From JAVJPJ01 sp040217295 (GTDB lineage Bacteria > Pseudomonadota > Alphaproteobacteria > Rhodobacterales > Rhodobacteraceae), in assembly GCA_964460185.1 (NCBI GenBank), contig CAYWTM010000162.1:1-5943 (forward strand): 5,943 nucleotides of DNA, in the 5' to 3' direction. Made by a program: the position numbers and the translations under genes. The notes below the pieces were generated by a model. It searched no databases. It was not told where the DNA came from and saw nothing but the letters and a program-made list of their open reading frames with translations. The first letter of the stretch is position 1. Each line of letters begins with the position of its first letter. Of the stretch, positions 1 through 4,821 are shown piece after piece.

Positions 1-1
1 C

Positions 2-55
2 AAGCTGAAGCATCCGAGCCGCAGCAGGAAGTTGCGGAGTTTCCTGGATCAGTGA
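2..55 (+). CDS. 3' end of an upstream reading frame (partial, unidentified)
   Basis: The frame beginning at base 2 reads 17 codons without a stop and ends at TGA 53-55. The visible tail is rich in Lys, Arg and Ser and ends in RSFLDQ. The TGA overlaps the GTG start of the next gene in a GTGA arrangement, typical of translationally coupled bacterial genes, which is the main reason to believe the frame is real. Too little is visible to name a family. The caution is that 17 open codons can arise by chance, and that the frame starting at base 1 is also open to the window edge, so the next gene could itself extend upstream. Confidence 0.35.
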   Translation, partial: KLKHPSRSRKLRSFLDQ

Positions 56-441
56 TGAGACAGCGAAGAGTAACTCCACTCACAAGGAAACGAGCTTTCG
101 AAACCATAAAGATCGTCTCTAGCGCTGCGATGGCTGGCGAAATAGCCATTAGTTACTCGGATTTGGCTGAACGTCTTGGAATGCCAAATGACACGGGTCG
201 CGGTCTCGGCCCAATTCTTGACGAAGCAGCAGCGATGTGTCGGGAGCACGACGTGCCCGATGTTTCCAGTCTCATAGTAACAAAAGCATCTTTGGATGCC
301 GGTCGCCCCATGCCGTCCGACGACTCATTTGTTGATGGTGTGTGGCCCAATTCTGGAATTACCAAAGAAGAAGTTACGGTCGAACAAGAACGGGTCAGAA
401 ATTTCGATTGGTCGAAAATCAGGCCGCTGAATGCAAGTTGA
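52..441 (+). CDS. Hypothetical protein with a winged-helix-like N-terminal region, low-GC
   Basis: This is a 129-residue soluble protein with no signal peptide or membrane segment. Residues 30-56 (EIAISYSDLAERLGMP followed by GRGLGPIL) look like a helix-turn-helix or winged-helix unit. A middle part resembles 'CREHDVPDVSSLIVTK' and the end reads FDWSKI (118-123). From memory this order (Y-x-x-LA-x-RLG, then a GLG block, C-x-x-x-x-x-P, a 'LIV-TK' strand and a C-terminal FDWS) recurs in a widespread family of small uncharacterised bacterial proteins, often in accessory regions. Its function is not known to me. The start is taken as GTG 52, in a 4-base overlap with an upstream stop; ATG 55 is the next codon, and GGAG at 36-39 is rather far upstream for either. 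The frame stays open to base 1, so a longer protein is possible. Base composition is about 51 % G/C over 61-240, far below the rest of the window, suggesting horizontal acquisition. Confidence 0.75.
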   Translation: MMRQRRVTPLTRKRAFETIKIVSSAAMAGEIAISYSDLAERLGMPNDTGRGLGPILDEAAAMCREHDVPDVSSLIVTKASLDAGRPMPSDDSFVDGVWPNSGITKEEVTVEQERVRNFDWSKIRPLNAS

Positions 442-696
442 CTCCGGTCATTGGCTTGGTCTTTTCATCGGAATGTCTGGGTGAAAACTGCCCAGAACCA
501 AGGCCATAGGCTGCCGGGCGGGCGCCTGCCCGTCCCGACGGGTTGGCGCTCTGCCAACTGCGCGATCCCCTCAACTCCGGCAATCACATAGCAGCCATAA
601 ATCGCCCCCATCGACGGTTGCGGGACCACCCCACTGGCAGGCCCGCGCCCGGTTTCGCCCTGTTCATCTGCCGATATCCTGACTAAACCCCGGCCC
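442..696. other. Gene-free stretch with several short hairpins; composition border
   Basis: No reading frame here looks like a gene; the long minus-strand frame covering it runs antisense through the two small genes that follow. Base composition rises from about 45 % to over 65 % G/C across roughly 441-520. Three stem-loops are visible: TCTGGG 476-481 with CCCAGA 491-496; CCCGT 529-533 with ACGGG 538-542; and GTTGGC 542-547 with GCCAAC 553-558. None is followed by a T-run on either strand, so none is a standard intrinsic terminator. A TATCCT at 675-680 could be a -10 element for the next gene, but no good -35 pairs with it. Confidence 0.5.
542..558. repeat. Perfect 6-bp inverted repeat (GTTGGC / GCCAAC)
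   Basis: GTTGGC 542-547 and GCCAAC 553-558 pair around the 5-base loop GCTCT. It abuts a second hairpin (CCCGT 529-533 / ACGGG 538-542); the two share G542, so they cannot both form in full. On the minus strand the same region has a D-arm-like form, GCGC / GCGC around a 10-base loop (546-563). Its role is unknown. Confidence 0.45.
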
Positions 697-930
697 ATGA
701 CCGCTCTCCGCCGCCTCCTCGACGCCCTGCCCCTCAGCATCCTGATCGTGCTGTGCCTTACCCTGGGCCTCGCCCCGTTCCTGCCCGAGCCGCATATCTG
801 GGAAAAGCTCAAGATGCTCGCCGCGGGTGATCTGACACGGCCCATCGATATCGCGGACATGGCGATGCATGGCGCGCCGTGGGGCCTTCTCGGCTTGAAA
901 CTGGCCCTCGATCGGCGCACGTCCGGCTGA
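697..930 (+). CDS. Small inner-membrane protein, 77 aa (family often labelled 'RND transporter')
   Basis: This 77-residue protein starts with a short basic stretch (RR at 5-6), then a strong hydrophobic segment at about 11-29 (LPLSILIVLCLTLGLAPFL) that is probably one transmembrane helix. A conserved-looking part follows: PEPHIWEKL (30-38), then RPIDIADM (48-55), and a moderately hydrophobic end, HGAPWGLLGLKLAL (59-72), which may be a second, weaker membrane segment. From memory, near-identical small proteins occur across Rhodobacterales and are commonly annotated 'RND transporter', although at this size they cannot be an RND pump (about 1000 residues, 12 helices). The true role is unknown. 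The start is ATG 697; no good Shine-Dalgarno is seen (CCCCGG lies just upstream), so initiation may be weak or the transcript leaderless. The next gene lies 69 bases downstream on the same strand. Confidence 0.8.
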   Translation: MTALRRLLDALPLSILIVLCLTLGLAPFLPEPHIWEKLKMLAAGDLTRPIDIADMAMHGAPWGLLGLKLALDRRTSG

Positions 931-936
931 CCGTGC

Positions 937-965
937 TTCACCTGTCTCTGCTGCCACGCTAGGGT
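937..965 (+). promoter_or_regulatory. Weak candidate sigma-70-type promoter for the HlyU-family gene
   Basis: TTCACC (937-942), then 17 bases, then TAGGGT (960-965), in the gap before the ATG at 1000. The -35 matches four of six consensus bases and the -10 three of six, including the first two and the last. This is suggestive only; read-through from the preceding gene is equally possible. Confidence 0.25.
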
Positions 966-999
966 GGTGCCCGACCAAACCAAAGCGGGGGTGCCACTT

Positions 1000-1272
1000 A
1001 TGTCTCTTCTTTCGAAACTGTTCCGCGGCGGCGCGGCGAAACCCGCGCCTGAACCCGAACTCCACCACGATTTCCGCATCTTCCCCGAACCGCAGTCCGG
1101 GCAGGGCGGTTTTCGTATCGGCGCCCGGATCGAGAAGGATATCGATGGCGAGGTGAAGACCCACCACATGATCCGTGCCGACACATGCCAAAGCGTGGAA
1201 GAGGCCGAGCGGGTGTCGCTGCTCAAGGCCAGGATGCTGATCGACCAGCAAGGGGAAGATATCTTTCGCTGA
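1000..1272 (+). CDS. HlyU-family protein (putative transcriptional regulator), 90 aa
   Basis: This 90-residue soluble protein matches the compact HlyU family (Pfam 'HlyU', PF10115) along its length. It has an N-terminal SLLSKLF (2-8), a Pro/Ala/Glu-rich linker (12-20), the core FRIFPEP (25-31), then GARIEKDIDGEVKTH (41-55) and IRAD (58-61), and a C-terminal helix ending LIDQQGEDIFR (80-90). Members are named transcriptional activators, but this fold is not the ArsR-type HlyU of Vibrio, and I see no helix-turn-helix, so DNA binding here is inferred from the family name only. ATG 1000 is chosen because GGGGG at 987-991 sits 8 bases upstream and related proteins begin M-S-x-L-x-K-L-F; the GTG at 964 would add 12 unrelated residues. 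The gene converges with meaB, leaving 33 bases between their ends. Confidence 0.85.
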   Translation: MSLLSKLFRGGAAKPAPEPELHHDFRIFPEPQSGQGGFRIGARIEKDIDGEVKTHHMIRADTCQSVEEAERVSLLKARMLIDQQGEDIFR

Positions 1273-1305
1273 CGGCTGTCCGCCTGCGACGACCGGCAAA
1301 GGCCC

Positions 1306-2295
1306 CTACCCCTTCAACCACGCCAACATCTCTGCCGCCGCTGCATCCGGCGTCAGCTGGCCATCGGCCACGGTGCGGGCCTTGTCCGCCATCGCGTCGC
1401 GCACTGCCGGATCGTTGCGCAGCCGCGCCAGCAGGCCCTCGCGCACCTCTTGCTCGAACCAATGCGCGGCCTGTTCGGCGCGCCGCCGGTCCCACCAGTC
1501 GTTGGTCTTTCGCCATCTGGCCAGCGCCTGCATCTCGTCCCAGGCTTGCGGCAAACCCTCGCCCGTCACGGCGGACACCGGCAGCGCCTTGGGGAATCCC
1601 TCGGGGTCCTGCGGGCGTTTGCGCAGCAAGCGCAGCGCGCCCGCGTAATCGGCGCAGGTTCGGGTGGCCGCCGGTTTCAGGTCGCCATCGGCCTTGTTCA
1701 CAAGGATCAGGTCCGCCATCTCCATGATGCCGCGCTTGACGCCCTGCAACTCGTCCCCGCCGGCGGGTGCCAGCAGCAGGACAAAGATATCGCACATGTC
1801 GGCCACCATGGTTTCCGACTGCCCGACCCCCACGGTTTCGATCAGCACCACGTCGAACCCCGCCGCCTCGCACAGCGCCACCGCCTCACGCGTGCGGCGC
1901 GACACGCCCCCCAGATGGCTGAGCGACGGCGACGGACGGATGAAGGCGTTCTTTTCACGGCTCAGGCGGTCCATGCGCGTCTTGTCGCCCAGGATCGAGC
2001 CGCCCGACCGGGTCGAGGATGGATCGACCGCCAGCACCGCCACCTTCAACCCGGCCGCCACAAGCGCCATGCCGAAGGCTTCGATAAAGGTGGATTTACC
2101 CACCCCCGGCGTGCCCGACATCCCGATGCGAAGCGCCTGCCGCCCATGGCCGCGCAATGTTTCCAGCAGGTCCGTCGCCTCGGCCCGGTGATCGGGTCGC
2201 GTGCTTTCAACCAAGGTCACCGCACGCGCCAGTGCGCGGCGTTCGCCGGCAAGGATGCGATCGCTGAGATCGTCGGGATGGCCGGTACCTGGCAT
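1306..2295 (-). CDS. meaB: Methylmalonyl-CoA mutase-associated GTPase MeaB (ArgK family)
   Basis: MeaB is a SIMIBI-class GTPase that binds B12-dependent acyl-CoA mutases (methylmalonyl- or ethylmalonyl-CoA mutase) in the cytoplasm, gates cofactor loading and protects the enzyme from inactivation. The 329-residue length is normal for the family. Visible motifs are the Walker A/P-loop GTPGVGKST (61-69), VDPSS (90-94), ILGDKTRM (101-108), the switch region ETVGVGQSE (153-161) and the G4 specificity motif NKAD (200-203). The C-terminal third is helical (e.g. WRKTNDWWDRRR), as in the dimerisation region of MeaB. The start ATG (bases 2295-2293) has AAGGG 8 bases upstream (complement of 2304-2308); the longer frame reaching 2475 adds 60 residues that are antisense to hrpB and resemble nothing. 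The gene diverges from hrpB. No mutase, epimerase or B12 gene is in the window, so its partner must be encoded elsewhere. Confidence 0.95.
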   Translation of the reverse strand: MPGTGHPDDLSDRILAGERRALARAVTLVESTRPDHRAEATDLLETLRGHGRQALRIGMSGTPGVGKSTFIEAFGMALVAAGLKVAVLAVDPSSTRSGGSILGDKTRMDRLSREKNAFIRPSPSLSHLGGVSRRTREAVALCEAAGFDVVLIETVGVGQSETMVADMCDIFVLLLAPAGGDELQGVKRGIMEMADLILVNKADGDLKPAATRTCADYAGALRLLRKRPQDPEGFPKALPVSAVTGEGLPQAWDEMQALARWRKTNDWWDRRRAEQAAHWFEQEVREGLLARLRNDPAVRDAMADKARTVADGQLTPDAAAAEMLAWLKG

Positions 2296-2303
2296 GGCGA
2301 AAA

Positions 2304-2308
2304 CCCTT
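2304..2308 (-). promoter_or_regulatory. Shine-Dalgarno of meaB
   Basis: CCCTT on the plus strand reads AAGGG on the minus strand, 8 bases before the meaB ATG. It decides the start against the 60-residue longer frame. Confidence 0.7.
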
Positions 2309-2335
2309 GACGCGTGTATCGCTTTCTTGCCTGTT
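2307..2335 (+). promoter_or_regulatory. Possible hrpB promoter in the meaB-hrpB divergent gap
   Basis: TTGACG (2307-2312) is a five-of-six match to the -35 consensus; the hexamer 17 bases on, CCTGTT (2330-2335), is a poor -10. The whole divergent gap is only 85 bases, so promoters for both genes must lie here or within the opposite gene. The -35 overlaps the meaB ribosome-binding site, which is possible but makes the call weaker. Confidence 0.25.
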
Positions 2336-2366
2336 CGCCCGCGACCCGTCCACCCCCGAGCCCCCG

Positions 2367-2372
2367 AAAAGG
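2367..2372 (+). promoter_or_regulatory. Shine-Dalgarno of hrpB
   Basis: AAAAGG lies 8 bases before GTG 2381 and supports that codon as the hrpB start over the upstream in-frame ATG at 2294, which has no such site. Confidence 0.6.
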
Positions 2373-2380
2373 CGCAATCC

Positions 2381-4789
2381 GTGGCCCTGCCCATCGACGA
2401 TATCCTGCCGGCGCTGAAATCCGCGCTTGCCGAACACGGCCGAGCCGTGCTGCAGGCGCCCCCCGGTGCAGGCAAGACGACGGGTGTGCCACCCGCGTTG
2501 CTGGATCAGGTCAAGGGCCGCATCGTGATGCTTGAGCCGCGCCGTCTTGCCGCGCGCGCCGCTGCGGAACGCATGGCAGACGTGATGGGCGAGACGCCCG
2601 GCCAGACAGTCGGATACCGGATCCGGGGCGAACGCGCGGTCTCTGGCGCGACGCGGATCGAGGTGGTGACCGAAGGCATCCTGACGCGGATGCTGCAGGA
2701 TAACCCCGACCTGCCCGGCGTCGGGCTGGTGATCTTCGACGAATTCCACGAACGCTCTCTCAACGCCGATCTGGGTCTTGCCCTGACATGGGAGGTGCGC
2801 CAGGCGTTGCGCCCTGACCTGGGGATGTTGGTGATGTCGGCCACGCTGGACGCGGGGCCGGTCGCCGCCCTTCTGGACGACGCCCCTCTGTTGACGTCGC
2901 AGGGGCGCGCCTATCCGGTCGAAACCCGCCACCTGGATCGCCCGGTGGGCAAGGATCAGAGGTTCGAGGCCGCCGTTTCCGATCTGGTCCTGCGCGCCCT
3001 GAACGAGGCACAGGGCGGGTGTCTTGCCTTCCTGCCTGGCGAGGGAGAGATCCGGCGCGTCGCGGCGCGACTGCACGGCGCGCTGCCCGCCGATGTCACG
3101 TTGCACACCCTGTACGGTGCCATGCCGCTGGCCGCGCAGCGCGCCGCGATCCGGCCCGCGCGGGAGGGGCGCAAACTGGTTCTGGCCACCGCGATCGCGG
3201 AAACCTCGCTGACGATCGAGGACGTGCGGATCGTCGTGGATGCGGGCCGCGCGCGGCGGGCAAGATTCGACCCGGGCGCTGGCATGAGCCGGCTGGTCAC
3301 CGAACCCGTCAGCCGGGCCGAGGCCGATCAGCGCCGGGGCCGCGCCGGCCGCGTGGCGCCCGGTATCTGCTACCGGATGTGGACCAGGGGCGCCGAGGGG
3401 GCCTTGCCCGGCTTCCCGCCCGCCGAGATCGAGGCCGCGGACCTCGCCGGTCTGGCGCTGGATCTGGCGCTTTGGGGCGGGGCCGGGGGGTTGGCCTTTC
3501 TGACATCCCCGCCCGAGGGCGCGATGGCCGAGGCGCGGGTCCTTTTGACGGCGCTTGGCGCGTTGGACGCCGATGGCCGGATCACCGATCACGGGCGGGC
3601 CCTGGCGGGTCTGCCGCTGCATCCGCGCCTCGCCCACATGGTCACCAAGGGCGGCCCCGGTGCCGGGCGTCTGGCGGCCCTGCTGGCCGACCGCGACCCG
3701 TTGCGTGACCGTGGCACCGATCTGGCGTTACGGCTGCGGGCGCTGGATGATCCCGGCGGGTTCGGCGCCGACAGGGGGGCGGTGGCCCGTATCCGCGACG
3801 AGGCGAAACGCCTGAAACGGTTCGAAGGTGGGCCGGTGATGTCGCTCGGCGCGCAGGCCGCGTTGGCCTATCCCGATCGCATCGGCCTGCGCCGCAAGGG
3901 GGATCAGCCACGCTATGTCTTGTCGGGCGGAAAGGGCGCGGTTCTTCCCGATGGCGATGCGATGGCCGGTCAGCGCCTGATCGTGGCGACCGATCTGGAC
4001 GGCGACCGGCGCGAGGCGCGGGTACGCCAGGCCGCCCCCCTGACCGAGGCGGAATTGCGGTCCCTGTTCGCGGACCAGATCGTCTGGACGGACCATTGCC
4101 ACTGGTCGAAACGGGGCCGGACGGTCGAGGCCCGCCAGCAAGAACGCTTTGGTGCGCTGGTGCTGGATGACCGGATCTGGCGCGATGCACCGGAAGATGC
4201 CATTGCGGCCGCAATTCTGGACGGCATCCGCGACCTGGGGCTTGGCGCCCTTGGCTGGTCGAAACGGGCCATCTTGCTACGGGCCAGGGTGGCGGTCTCG
4301 GGCGTGGCAGACATGTCGGATGCGGCGCTTCTTGCGGATCTCGAAGACTGGGCCGGGTCCTATCTGCAGGGCAAACGCAACGCCGCCGACCTGGCCCGGT
4401 TCGACCCGGCCGAGGCGCTTCAGACATGGTTGGGATGGCCAGCCCTGCAAGAGGTCGAACGCCTCGCCCCCGAGGCCTGGACCAGCCCTCTTGGCCGTCG
4501 CGTTGCCATTGATTATTCGGGCGACGTGCCCGAGGTCTCCGTGCGTCTGCAAGAGGTGTTCGGCACCACCGAGCACCCCTGCATCGGCCCCGACCGCGCG
4601 CCCTTGCGCATGGTCTTGCTGTCACCTGCGGGCAGGCCTGTTCAGGTCACGACAGATTTACCCGGGTTCTGGGATGGCTCTTATGCCGATGTGCGCAAGG
4701 ATATGCGCGCCCGTTACCCCCGCCACCCATGGCCCGAAAACCCGCGCGAGGCCGATCCCACCTTGCGGGCCAAGCCGCGAGGGCAGTAG
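2381..4789 (+). CDS. hrpB: ATP-dependent DEAH-box helicase HrpB
   Basis: HrpB is a bacterial superfamily-2 DEAH-type (predicted RNA) helicase; its substrate is not firmly established. The 802-residue protein is full length for the family. Motifs in order, counted from the GTG start: Walker A APPGAGKTT (26-34), Ia EPRRLAAR (52-59), Ib TEGILTRML (97-105), II DEFHERS (120-126, the HrpB-type DEFH in place of DEAH), III MSAT (152-155), V ATAIAETSLTI (269-279) and VI QRRGRAGR (317-324). The helicase-associated region follows. The C-terminus carries the HrpB-specific domain, with SPLGRR-x-x-IDYSGD near bases 4484-4524, a later PGFWDGSYADVRKDMRARYP block and a final basic RAKPRG. GTG 2381 is preferred because AAAAGG lies 8 bases upstream and the family begins with LPIDDILPAL; ATG 2294 would add 29 low-complexity residues and overlap the meaB start. 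No frameshift or lost motif was seen. The next gene starts 32 bases downstream on the same strand. Confidence 0.96.
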   Translation: MALPIDDILPALKSALAEHGRAVLQAPPGAGKTTGVPPALLDQVKGRIVMLEPRRLAARAAAERMADVMGETPGQTVGYRIRGERAVSGATRIEVVTEGILTRMLQDNPDLPGVGLVIFDEFHERSLNADLGLALTWEVRQALRPDLGMLVMSATLDAGPVAALLDDAPLLTSQGRAYPVETRHLDRPVGKDQRFEAAVSDLVLRALNEAQGGCLAFLPGEGEIRRVAARLHGALPADVTLHTLYGAMPLAAQRAAIRPAREGRKLVLATAIAETSLTIEDVRIVVDAGRARRARFDPGAGMSRLVTEPVSRAEADQRRGRAGRVAPGICYRMWTRGAEGALPGFPPAEIEAADLAGLALDLALWGGAGGLAFLTSPPEGAMAEARVLLTALGALDADGRITDHGRALAGLPLHPRLAHMVTKGGPGAGRLAALLADRDPLRDRGTDLALRLRALDDPGGFGADRGAVARIRDEAKRLKRFEGGPVMSLGAQAALAYPDRIGLRRKGDQPRYVLSGGKGAVLPDGDAMAGQRLIVATDLDGDRREARVRQAAPLTEAELRSLFADQIVWTDHCHWSKRGRTVEARQQERFGALVLDDRIWRDAPEDAIAAAILDGIRDLGLGALGWSKRAILLRARVAVSGVADMSDAALLADLEDWAGSYLQGKRNAADLARFDPAEALQTWLGWPALQEVERLAPEAWTSPLGRRVAIDYSGDVPEVSVRLQEVFGTTEHPCIGPDRAPLRMVLLSPAGRPVQVTTDLPGFWDGSYADVRKDMRARYPRHPWPENPREADPTLRAKPRGQ

Positions 4790-4807
4790 GCCTGTAACGA
4801 CACAACC

Positions 4808-4811
4808 GGAG
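4808..4811 (+). promoter_or_regulatory. Shine-Dalgarno of the selD-like gene
   Basis: GGAG lies 10 bases before ATG 4822 within the 32-base gap after hrpB. It supports that ATG over the in-frame GTG at 4843. Confidence 0.55.
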
Positions 4812-4821
4812 TCCCAGACAG

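Noticed and set aside
540..600. Functional tRNA gene on either strand
   Set aside because: Only the D-arm-like hairpin is present. I could find no pairing 7-bp acceptor stem, anticodon stem with a 7-base loop, or TTCGA T-loop at the required distances.
465..1226. Minus-strand frame of 253 residues across the gap and the two small genes
   Set aside because: It runs antisense to two genes with recognisable family features. The 'GIAQLAERQP' stretch only reflects the tRNA-like D-arm sequence at 546-563.
1273..1305. Bidirectional terminator between the HlyU-family gene and meaB
   Set aside because: Convergent genes would suit one, but I see no stable stem followed by a T-run in these 33 bases on either strand.
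1450..2310. Plus-strand frame of 286 residues over meaB
   Set aside because: Antisense to the complete MeaB GTPase; its His/Arg/Gln-rich composition is typical of a shadow frame.
2201..2380. Longer HrpB beginning at 2201 or 2294
   Set aside because: The added residues overlap meaB coding sequence or are low-complexity, and there is no ribosome-binding site; the GTG at 2381 has one and matches the family N-terminus.
2207..3637. Long minus-strand frame of 476 residues over hrpB
   Set aside because: It lies opposite helicase motifs I-VI, which are intact on the plus strand. The antisense translation shows no domain.
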